A stretch of DNA of 64,000 bases, taken from Klebsormidium nitens. Its lineage: Eukaryota; Streptophyta; Klebsormidiophyceae; Klebsormidiales; Klebsormidiaceae. Under the pieces are notes generated by a model that saw nothing but the letters and a program-made list of their open reading frames with translations, made no database searches and was not told the origin of the DNA. Positions 21,401 through 33,400 of the stretch are shown here, piece by piece (the stretch's first letter is position 1; every line of letters starts with the position of its first letter). The DNA is taken from assembly GCA_000708835.1 (NCBI GenBank), contig DF236962.1, positions 124,001 through 188,000 on the forward strand. The letters run 5' to 3'. The translations under genes were made by a program, and so were the position numbers.

Positions 21401-24400
21401 TCAAATGAGAAGCACCAGAAAATCACCAGATATTTTGATCCGAAACACTCGCCTAGTGTTAAGCTGTGATCCATCGTGCTGGATTTGAGCTTGAAGCATG
21501 GGGAAGCAGTTCGAAGTTGCATAAGGTAAACACACACTCTTGAAAGGTCGAAGAAATGCACACTCAGATGCTGCGAGCTTTGTGCTGTTGCAGATGAGGC
21601 GGCGAGACGAGATTTTTCAGGAACGGCATTTGCTCGAGGAAGAGTATAACGAGCAGATTGCACGTTTGAAGGTGCGTTGTTGACATGCCACTGCGTAATC
21701 TACTTTTCCTTTCATTTCAGCATTCTATCCAATTCTTTTGACGGTTGGAGTCCCTTCGATCGAAAAAAAACATGATGGCAAAGTTTTGGCTTTACGACAT
21801 TCGCTTATAGTAGGAGCCGGCAGTACGAGGCAGGCTACTAAGGAAAGGATACTCGGAAGCATCCGATTCAGGATGTGGACCCCAAAATCAGCCTGGGGCC
21901 AAATTTATTAAGTCCTTCTGCACCTTGGGAAGCGGACAGAAGGAGAGCCAGACCTCAGAACCGTTGCTCTTCTTGTTTTGCGGTCCTTCCCGCTGCTTCA
22001 GGGTTGCCCTATTTCAGCTCGCAATGCTTCAGTCACAAACGAAGGTCTGAGCGAAGTGCTCATACCGAAGTGAGGCGGTTGTTTTCAGAGGTCAGGATAC
22101 GATAGCTTCATGTTCTTGGATGACAATCCTGTTCCGACCGTGCAGGATAAGGAAGACTCCACGCTCAACCAGATGGCGGCAGCCAGTCACGGCCGCATGG
22201 CGGTCATTGAGGAGCGCCACCTGGCGGGCCTCGATGCGCTGAAAAAGGTGGGCAGGCTACGTGTCAGCTTTTTGTGCCTCACCGCCATTAAGCGTTAGGT
22301 AGAGCGTTCGGATCTGTGTCTAGGCAGTTCGAGGTCATTTCCGATTGAATCTGCGAGTTCGTAATGTTCCTAGGAAAGTCAGCTCACTTTGATCGAACTG
22401 CTTCTTTCTCCCCAAGGACCTACTGCTTACTCCTCAAAAGTTTCCAGGAGGCGACATGGCTGCACAGGGCGTCTGTTGGTTTTCAAACGTGAGACCCTTC
22501 CTTTGGATGACCAAGAGCGCTGTTCGCTTGCTCGACTATCCAAAGTATTCAAATCGGATTCGGGCCGCTAGCCAGAGCTCTGTATTATTTGTACGAGAGC
22601 CTATCTTCGAGTGAGCGCAAACAGAGGGGAACCCTTAAGTGGAGATAAATCTAGCATTTCAGACCTCCCCGCTATAGCTCAGGAACCTCGAAGAGCAGAA
22701 ATCGGCGAGCAATTATCCAACGGCAATTTGAGGAAGGAGTCCGGCCAGGATACCGGTTCTCGACATCCCATACCCAATTACCTAAAAATTTCTGGCCTTG
22801 CAGGAACGGGAAGAGCTGTTGCAGAGAGCCGTCAATGAGAACCGGCAGCTGCGCGAGGCTTCTCATGGGGGCAAGGTACGTACGTTCCTTTCTTGCCAAA
22901 TTTCTCTAGAACGGTTTTGACAGATGCTATGAAGCCGCGACTGACCGATGAAACTTAGCTTTTCCATTACCGGTGTTTGCCGCTCAAACGACATGGCGAC
23001 GACCAAGGAAGTGTCGTCAAGGGGCAAACCAACGCTGAAGCCCATTTTCCTGTATATCTCATAAGTCAAGGATACACTTCTGGCTCGGAAAGTATAGCGA
23101 AGGTCAAGGCGCAGCTGTGGAACACACAGTCGGCGTTGAGAGGCCATCGGCAGCGAAATCCCTCGACAAACGCATAAATTTGGGCCTTATCCAAGACCCG
23201 AGAAGCGGTTGTCGAACCTTCGTGCAGTTTGCTGCCCAGAAATGTTTGAGTGACATCAAGCTAACGTGAAATGCAGAGGCAGCGTGGCAGGACCCTTAAT
23301 ATCCTAGTCGTCTCTAGTCCGAGATGCAGTATCGTTAGCTCCTCAGTTCTCGCTTCTAGTTGCTGCCTGGGAGCGTAGCGGCGGCAGAGGTGCTGATGCG
23401 GGAACACTAACCCGATCCTGGTGTTGAAAGCCATGTTGACACGCCAGATTTCTCTACTTTTACAGTCGCTGTCTGGGAGGGTGGCGGAAGCGGAGGCGCT
23501 GATGCGGGACGCTTCAAAAATCGAGCGTTAGTATTTTCAAATCCAACCCCCTTAACCGTCTCTATCTTTGAAACGTCTCGTCTTGCAGTCGCTGCCCGGG
23601 AGCGTGGCGGAAGCGGAGGCGCTGATGCACGGCGCGGAGGCGGCAAGACCACAAACAGTCGGCAATTAAACCCTAGTGTTTCGGGTCTCAAAACCCCATT
23701 ACTCTTATCTGCAAATCTCCTCTCTTGCAGTCGCTGCCGGGGAGCGTAGCTGAGGCTAAGGCGCTGATGCGGGACGCGGAGATACAAATGCTTAAAAGTT
23801 TGAGCGCTGATGTTTCAGAATCCAACCCCCTTAACCCTCTCTGATTTCAAAACCTCTCGTCTTACAGTCGCTGCCCGGGAGCGTGGCTGAGGCTGAGGCG
23901 CTGATCCGGGACGCGGAGGCGGCGGCCGAGGAGCGCAAGGCGGTGCTGCTGGAGGAGGCGCAGCAAGCGGTGGATGAGGCCAAGCAGAGGATGTTGCAGC
24001 AAGCGCGGGCGGAGGTGGAGGGAGAGAAGCAGAGGATGATGCAACGGGTGAGGTTTTTGTCGTGGGGTTCTCAAGAAATGCTTTTGGGGAGGAGTGTCTT
24101 TGGAGCCGGAAGAGGACGGGGAGACGCAGAGGCTGATGCAATTGGTGAGGCGTTTGGAAGGGGAGGGGGTCGAGGAGTTCTCTTGAGTCTTGTGGGGGGG
24201 GAGGATGAGGACGGAACATCACATTTCAGAGTCTTACCCAAAGCCTGCCAAACCGCCATTCATCACATTTGCGGTCGGCAAACCAGACGGTTGCAGCATC
24301 AGGCAGAGACGGAGCCTATGCTGTCAAACCGGCGACAGTGACACGACAACCACCAGTCCAACTTCCAGAATCAGTTTCGAAACCTTGCACTGTACACGTG

Positions 24401-27400
24401 GACTCTAGACTCCGAATCCGAAACCCTGCAGTTGCGGAAGGAGTTGGAGCAGCGCCAGGCGGAGATGGAGCCCGCATCGCCCCACTACTCCCCAACCGAC
24501 GACCGACCGGCAGACCCGAGCGAGAAGGTGGTGCGCTGGAAAGCCATTATGCAAGAGGAGAAGGTGTCAGCGCGCCAACGAGAGGGCCTCGCAGAGAAGG
24601 TGAAGCAGTCTAAGCAACGAGTATTGTCTCTGCTTTTCAATCATGGCCGTTGCGTGGAGGAGAAGTGTCGGTGTCGGCGCGCTAACGAGAGGGCCTCGCA
24701 GAGAAGTGAAGCTGTTTTACTTTTTGAGTGGTCACTTTGAGACTTCGATTGTAGCCACTGTGCGACCGACAACGCCACTGGAACGATAGGGGTCGATCAG
24801 GCTCTGCGCTCAGGTCATGCGATTTGCTGGCAAGAGAGAAGCCGATTGCGTCAGAGTGGGACATGCACGCGAACTCCGTTTCTTTATCACCTTCTGCTGC
24901 ATTGTGATTCAGTTGGTCGCCCTGGTGACACAATTTCTGCCGCAATCGGGTTTGCCTCCTTCAGAAGACCAAAAATACGCTGGCAGATTAAGCCTTCTGG
25001 GATCGGTTGATGAGTTCGATAATGAATTGTTTCAGATTCAAATTTCTTACATCATCTGACTGCGGACAGGCTTCTCAATCAAGCTGCCCTGTGATGAGGT
25101 TCGAAGTCAATCTCTGACCCCTTCCGAATCGGTCGGGAGGAAGATCGGAGTTCAAAGATTATCTTTGACCCCTGATATTCCTGTTCGAACCCATCAGTTT
25201 GATTATTCTTTGTATCAGATTCATTAGGATTCAAACCCCTTTTCCGACCCCTCATACTCTTTTCCGGCCCCATCCAGGTGGCGCAGATGATGGCGGGCAA
25301 GGAGGCGCATATGCTGGAGGGTGTCCGATCGATCTCTCTTCGGTTGGGGTTTAGAACCCAATCTTCAACGCCTTATAACGGATTGGGTCATAAGAGAGAC
25401 TGGGTTTGAGCTAATTTCTGACCCCCCATATTCCTTTCCAACGACGTCCAAGTGGCCCAGATGATGGCGGGCATGTCGGAGGGTTTCCACTTGATCGCTC
25501 TTGGGATGGGGTTCCAAACCCAGTCTTCGCTTCTTTAACGAAGTACACCCGATTTTGAATTGATAACCCAGTGTCCGACCCCTTATATCCCTTTCGGCTC
25601 CGTCCAGGTGGCCCAGATGATGGCGGGCGAGGAGGCGCGCATGCTGGATGCGGAGCGGCGGCGTGTGCAGGCGCGCATTGAGGCGCGGCTCGGGGCCGAG
25701 GAACAGCGGCTGGTGCAGGAGCGGATGCAGGTGATCGAGGCGCAGCTGCGGCAGGACGAAGAGACGGTGTACGGCAAGCGGAGGCAGGAACTGGAGGAGC
25801 GCATCCAGGAGCGCGTGCGCGGCGAGGAGGAGGCGGCCGTGCTGCGGAAGCGCGCAGAGCTGGAGGCCAAGTGAGAAGTGTTTTCTTTCAGGTTTTGTGG
25901 CCATTTTTATAGGGTCTTGGAATCGAGGGAGGACTTGGAGAAGCGGATCCAGGAGGGTAGACACGTAAAGGAGGATGCGGAAGCGCAGAAGAAGGGCGTG
26001 CCACCTTAGAGGTTCTTAAGTCTGGGTTTGACCGTTCAGATCTCTCCGACTTGGTGTTTAGGTCCCGAAGCCTTCTTGTTTTCAGGCGCTTTGAGATGTT
26101 CTGGACCCGACTGACGTCTTGGTGATTCTTAGTAGGAAATGTAAAGTTCTTGTGCGGAACCGCACTTCTTGCAGAATTTAATGTATCCTGAAGAAGGTCT
26201 GCAAATGTTGGAACGAGAGATGGGACTCTTTCTGCTCTAATGTTTGGGGGATAACTCTGGGCAGGTCATGCCAGTTGCCAGTTGTGAAGCAAAAGGTTTG
26301 CTCGATTGGCTGCTGTCAAGAGTTTGCACAAGACTTGGCTCAAAACAAAATAATCAAACCTTACGTCCGCTCTTCCGCAGTCTTGCGCGAACGTTTGAGA
26401 AGGAGCGCGGCGACCGAGAGATCAGCTTGCGTTTCGAGCTCGAGAAGGAGATGCAGGCGCGGCGCAAGGCTCTGAAAACCGAGATGGAAAAGAAGTCACA
26501 AAGCGATTCCTCCGGCTCCGGTAGCCCGAGCGGGTTTATGGCTAACCTTCTGCCGGGTCAAGCGCTGACCGAGACACAGCTAGTAGACCAAGAGCGAGCG
26601 CAAATGCTGGAGCGGGTGAGGGTTCTGGTCGCGAAAGAAGAGGAGCAACTGCTCAAAGAACAGAGGGAATCGCTGACGGAGAAAGTCAAGCAGACGTTGT
26701 CGGAGGAGGGCGGCGGCGTTGTGGAAGACAAGCGCATGAGCGAGGGTGAGAATAAGGCCCAGGAGGAGTTCACACTAGAACGGAGCCTGTCCATGGAGGG
26801 GTTACAGGAAGGGTTGCGGGAGGGTTTGGGACGGGGCGAAGAAATTGCGAGGGCGGAGGAGGAGGGGCGGGCGCGGTTAGCGCGGGTTAAGGAGGAGGTT
26901 GAGGAGCAGGTTAGGGTGGCGAGGGAGAAGGAGCTTGCGGAGTGGGAAGCGAGGACGAAGGGAGAACTAGAGGCGGCGAAAGAGCGGCGCGTTGCGCAGA
27001 TGCGGGGCGAGATGGATATGCTGGTCAAGTCGGAGAGGCTCAAGGTAGGCAGTGATCGGCTTTGCAAGGTTTTGGTAAGTATAAACCTTGATAGTCGACT
27101 GTCGTGAGACACTCTGCAGCATCTGTGAACTTCACAATTGCGTGAGCTCCGGTGCGTCCATCAGGCATCTGCAAATGTCTGGTTTCTGTAAGCCAATTTT
27201 TTATTGTGAAAAGCCAATCTTTACGGAAGCAGACCATAGTTGCTCTGTTAGTTGCTCGGACACAACCGTCACAAGTGACCATCCTCAAACTTCGTTTCTT
27301 CGATCTGGTGAGTTGCTTGATAGCAAGGGCTGCAGTTCAAAGCCGGAAGAACAAGTTTGAGTTTCTCCTGACAGTTGGCGAAGCAGCGCGAGAAGGACGT

Positions 27401-30400
27401 TGCGGAAGCCAAACGCAAAGCCGAAGAAGAGCGGCTGAGCGCAGAGTCAAGCCCTACGCCAGTCTCTGTTCTTCCGGGGTCTGTGGATCAGTTGGTCAAT
27501 GAAGCCGAGCTTCGGAATGAAAACGAGCGCGCACTAAGCGAGCTTCGGGAAACGTTAAAGCAGGAGCATGCGCACGCAGTGGAGCAACTAGAGGCGGAGC
27601 ACAAACAGTCGCGAGCAGAGTTTGAGAAGGAACGGGCAGAGCTGCGGGAGCAACTAGAGGCGGCCAGAAAGGAGAAGCTAGAGTGGGAGGAGAGTGAGGA
27701 ACTCGAGAGGAAGAAACGGGAGGCGGAGAAGGAGGAGAGACTAGAACAGGAGAAACTAGAGGGGGCGGAAAAGGAGGGCGAGAGGGCGGCCGCGGAGAAC
27801 GAGGGCCGGGAACAGCTGGAGGCGGTGCGGAAACGGTTAGACGAGCAGTTGGCGGAGCTGAATCGGACGGCGGAGGAGGGGCTAGAGGCGGCGCGGAAAA
27901 AAATGGAGGGTGAGCGTGATGCCGAGGAGCAGCGGCAGAGGGAAGCGATGGAGGCGGAGGTCGCGGAGAAGGTGCGCAAGGACAGGCGGCGCATCCTGGA
28001 GGACGAGAAGAAGAAGGAAGCGGAGCTCAAGAAGGAGATGAAGGTGGGCCGTTTGGAACCTTTTCCAGAACGTCTGCTCTTTATTGCGAGGTGGGCTCTG
28101 ATAGTAGGAGCAAGGAACTCGTCAACTGGCGTTTGGCAACGCTTCGGTGTCTTGGGGCCGTGGTCGCTTGGTCAATGATAGGGATAGTTTTGGGTTGAAA
28201 TAAGCTGTTGTTCGGTGCGCCAGATGTGGATTGAGTTTGAGCGCACGGGATTTTTTCTCCTCCGATGACTGTTTAGGCTAGTTTTGATCGATTCGAAACC
28301 CTTTGTATCTATCGATAAGCCTGACAAGGATCGCGACGGTATGACAGGCGCGGCAAGAGTTCCAGCGCGCCAAGATGGAGGCGGAATTAGAGCGGGAGAT
28401 CCGGCGGGAGCGCGAGAAGCGGCGCGAGGCGCTGCGCAAGGAGCTCGAGACGCAGGAGCACGACAGGAAGCGCCAGGCCGACGAGGTGCGCAACGTCACC
28501 TTGGAAACGCAGAGCTCGGTGCAGGACGCGCCGTTTTGAAAGTGTCGGCTTCTCCGTAACAACGGTGTCAAGAGAGGCTCTGTTGCCGAGAAGCTCGGTG
28601 CCCATTTGGCCTTTGAAGTTCGTGAATTCTTCGATTTTGCACCGGTCACTTTTCGAGCTTCAGGGTTTCTGGGTTAGAATGCAAGTCCATTTTTTAGGCT
28701 TGCAAGTGGTTGCACGGGGCCGGAGTCGTACTCTATGGAGACCCAGTATCAAAGTCGTGGTGAGCACTTTCTCGGCAGCTGCGTGCTAAGAGACGCAGCA
28801 GCGCTCGAGGAACAGAGTTTGAACGCAAAACGGTCTGGCTGCAGACAACGACCGATGAACGACGACCGGTTCATATGGGAAGCGGGTTCAAAGTTGACCG
28901 TTAAAATCCGCTGATTGGCCCTGAAACCGCTGGTTTCCGCGCAGGAGTGGCGGGGCAAGGCCGCCAAGATTGAGGAAGACGCGGCGGCGGAGCTGAAGAA
29001 GGTGCGCGCTGCGAAGTCACGCGAGCTGAAAGAAGATCAGGAGTGGCTGGAGAAGGAGGCGGAGGCGGAACTAGACCGGGCGCGCGAGGAAATTGGGCGC
29101 GCCAAAGACCTGCGGCTGGAGCGGCTGAAGCGAGAGACGCAGGCAAGGAACCGCCCTACGACCCTAGCAAATAGATATAGTGTCTCTTCTAGTCATTTCA
29201 AAAACTTGATCGCACAAAAGAAGAAGTGGTAGTCGAGCTCTTCTGCATATTCAGGGTTCAATTCTCGACCTCAAGTTTCTTTCAAGAGAGTGGCCTTGAG
29301 ACAAGGCGTGTACATGTCGATATGAAAGATATCAGAATTGGTCTTCTAGACTGCCATTTTACCATTCCTTGTAGCCTTAGGATTTAAAAGAAAGTTGGAT
29401 TGAAAAGTTGGCAGCTTATTGCTTATGTGAATCGTTACCAGGGCTAGACTCGATGATCATTCCGGATCCGTGTCGGTGTCTTCAAAATTGACTTCAGGTC
29501 GACGGGCTGAGAGTTTGTACAATATGTCCTGACGTTGTTGGCTGCTTCAAAGCTCATTCCAGTTGACTGCAAACAACTGTAGACGTACTCCCTTTCGGAA
29601 GTTCAAACCCCTGTTTCTTTGATAACAGGACGACATTGAGAGGGAGGAGGAGCGTGCGGAGGTGCGCAAGGCGGAGCGATCAAAGCAACTCGAGCGCTCG
29701 TTGCAAGACCTCGAGAGGGACGGCGCGCGCGCGCTCGAAGATGCGCAGCGCAGGGCGGCAGAACACCGATCGCATGTTTCCGCAGAAGCGGCGGAGGGGC
29801 GTGTGCTGACGTCAGCGCGAGTCACGGATGACGACACGGAGCGGAGGCTGACAAGAGGAGGCGGGAGCAGGGGAGCAGAGATGGAGGCTTGGCTCACGCA
29901 GCCTGTCGGTGATAATGGAGAAGCGAGGGACCCGAGAACTCCGGCGGCCAGGTTGCAAGCGGCTGCACCGGTGTCAGAATCAGGTACCCAAACGGCGGAG
30001 GTCGGAAAGAGACTGGGTAGGGAGCCGCCCGGGGAGTTGAACCGGGCGCGAGACGAAGCGGAGGGGCAGGAGCTTCAGGGCCTGGAGCAAGTCCGAGAGG
30101 AGGCCAACTCGGAGCGGTCCGAGATTCTGCAGCACTTCATGCGGGACGCGCTGGCGAAGCAGTCTCAGATGTTGCGGCACGCGACGTGGGATGCGGAGGA
30201 AGGAAGGGTTGACTCCAAGGGGCAGCGGGGAAGCGGGCCGAAGAAGGGTGGCAGTGTGCGAGGCTCCGGCAGTTTGTCTGGGTCGATTACGGACGGTCTG
30301 GGTCCTGCGTGGAGTCCGCATGCCAGGTCTGAGGGGGGCAGCCCCGTCCGACGAGTGCACAATGTCTTGCCACGTGGCCAGTCGTTACCCGGGCACACGG

Positions 30401-33400
30401 GGGATCCCCTCACCCCGGAAAGGCTTGATCGAGTGCAGAATGTCTTGCCACGTGGCCAGTCGTTACCTGGGCACACGGGGGATCCCCTCACCCCCGAGAG
30501 AAAAACACCGCAAGGGGGGGGTCCAGTATTCGGCCGACCGGGGACGGTTGACGATGTGTCTAATGGAGGGGAAAGTTTCGGGGCGGAAAGCGCGCCCCCT
30601 AGATTGGGGAGAAGCCCCGAGGGCCAGCGGCAAGTACTCCCGGGAGACCCCGACATTTCGACCGCGCAGCTGATGGAGGACCTGCGGAAGCACAAGGTGA
30701 CGTCACCGGAACGGATGGTCCGGCACGGGCTCGAAAGCGAATCCGTAAAGAGTAGTAATGGCAATGGTAGCCTGGCGCACAGCGGAGGGAGCGGCGCGAG
30801 CCCCGAGATGAGCAGCGGGTGGTCGCTTTTGCTCGACGAGCAGAACGAGAAGGAGGGGAATGTGGAGATGAGGCTCGGGCGGTTGAAGACCAGGAGTCCC
30901 GAGCCAAACCTAACCCCTGTGGTTAAGCTAGCGTTCCACGATAAACCAGACAATGAGGCAGGAGTTGATCACATAGGGGACAATAACCCTGGCTACGGTT
31001 TAGCAATCCAGGCGACGATCATGGCCCCCATTTCGCCCCTTCCCCACAAAGACCTTGTTTCGGGGGGGGCCTCGTCGATCATCCTAGAGGCGAAGGTCCC
31101 TTCTGGTGCCCACTTTGCGATCAGTGATGCACCGTCCGGCGCTGCAAAGGCGCATGCGCTACCCTATGACGTCAGCCGTCCGTCAGCTGCGCCACTCCTG
31201 CCCGACGCCCCCTGGAACAAGAGCACCGACCGGCACAAGCCTCCACTTCCGGGCCAGTCGCCCGCTTTCCGCATATCCGAAGAGGCCTTCTTCGTCGAGC
31301 CAGCCCCCGATTTGGTGCCCGAGGGGGGGTCGTTGCTGGACGAGATCACCCCCCCAGAAAGCGAGAACCCTCACGAGGATTTCGAAGACATGGAGAGCCT
31401 GGCGAGCACGGTGACGTCAGCGCGTGCGAGCGGGGTCGACGGGGCCCGGCACGTGTGGGAGGAGCACTTCGGGGAGCGCGGGAGCAGTGCGATGCTTCGA
31501 GCCAATTCGTTGCCCGTGCAGGTAAGAATCGCGACCGGATTATCATCAGATTGGTCCCCGTCTTGTTTCTGTCCTGGATTACAAGACGACGTGCTTCAGA
31601 GTCGTGTCGCCCAACTTGCGGTTGTGGGCGAGGTTCAGTTATGCCTGGCTTGCGAGTAACAAGAGCGGACTCTTCTTCTTGTTAAGTTCGGGAACACATA
31701 CGTAGCCGCATCCCTACTTAGCTTTTCTTTCTCACACGCTTTCTGTGGCTTGAATTTAGCAACGAGCAGAAAAGGGGCTTTCGACTTTGCTGGCTGAGGG
31801 CTCAACTCCTAGAAACTTGACTGGTGGGTTACAAAGGCGTGTACCCCAATCGGAGACGGATCAGATGGTCCACACATTCGAGCAAATCAACAGTCTTGAG
31901 TGCTGCACCTGGGACCCGGGTTCAACACTTTATCCTTTACTTAGACTTAATTTCGTACAAAAGCCGCCGATCCGCACGGTGGTACCGAGCGCGAACAAAG
32001 TGCATTAAGTGTAGAGCCTTCCGGCCTGCCCACCTCGAATGTAAAAGGCATGGCATCATCCGCAACGGTCTGACTCGTGTCGTTTGCTTTTGTCAGCGAA
32101 CGGAGGACGTCCCGCCCGCGCCACCTGGCGGGCTGTCGTTGGCGGAGAAGGCGCACGTGTTCCTGACCCACCAGCGCAAGTTCCTCAAGGAGCGGCAGCT
32201 CATCATTGAGCAGGCGCGGGCCGACTGGAAGAAGCGGCTCCAGGAACTAGACCAGGTGAAAACGACATTCCGAGATCCAGAACGTTAATACTTTTGAGTC
32301 TCTGGATGATTCCAGATCAAAAACCCTAAGTTTCTGCTAAATCTTAGACCGACTCATTTGCGACCAGTCTGCTTGTTTAATCATAGATTCTATCTCTGGA
32401 TGCATACGAGCACGAGGATATATTAAGCTAGTCGATTCTTGTGAGGCAGGAAATTTAGCTTTAAAAGCGTATTCAAAAACTGAGGCGGCTTTCCTTTACA
32501 GTGAAGCTCCGGCAACAAGAAAGATTCCCCGCTGCCTTTCAAACTCCTTTTCGTAGTCTCGGCTTTCTACGTCCATCGACAGCACACGATGTTTTGAAGG
32601 GAGTGCTGGCAATACGTTACTGATGAGTACACGAACTTCGCGAAATAATACTGAAGCATTGCCCATTGACATATCCCCAGGCGCTTCTCACGATTTAGGA
32701 ATGGTCGACCCGTGGCGACAGTTCAGGAGTTAAGACAGGATGCGACAAGGAGAATCAGCAGAGTCCAGTCACTTTTACTGCGTTGCTTCTTCTGTGGACA
32801 GATGTCTAGTGAGGAGCGGGTGCGCAAACGCGGGTCATACCGTCCGATCATAATATCGGAACGTACCAGACAACTCAAAGCCCTGATTTTACAGAACCGT
32901 GATTCTTTCCCTGAAGCAGCTAAACTCACGGTGTAACATTGTGTCATTCGTGGTGACAGCTGGCGGCGGGCGAGGAGCGGCAGCGCAAGCGCGGCTTTTT
33001 GATGCAGCTCAAGGTGACGCTCGAGGACGCGGCACATCGGGTCAACCAGGAGGCGCGCCAGATGCGCGCGCTCAAGCACGAGCTTCTAGGGGAGGTGAGC
33101 ATCGCTTATAGCGTCGAATAGCGTATTTGATGCCCGCGCTTTTGACTGAGCGGCGCTCGAGATCGAGCGATGAGCGCCTTGTATGCATCGGCTGGCTTAT
33201 CGGACACTAACGACTGTTGAGCAACGGGCGCGCCAAATCTGCGCGCTCAAGACCGAGCTCTTGAGGAGGTGCTACCCGCCATAGCTTATGTGTCTTCCAC
33301 GAGCCTATGACCATCCCTCCTGGTCATCCGGTTGCTGAGACTTTTAATTACCTACTTGTACAATACCTCGTCGGAACCAGCGTCGAGCGCACAGGGAACA

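Noticed and set aside
23360-23905. Possible CRISPR-like or satellite array
   Set aside because: Units are exon starts with splice acceptors, with variable spacing and decay, in a nuclear gene; no palindromic repeat or uniform spacers.
26558-28030. Minus-strand Ser-rich frames of about 180 residues
   Set aside because: Antisense of Glu/Arg/Lys coiled-coil codons in CEP164; the Ser-rich composition is the expected artefact.
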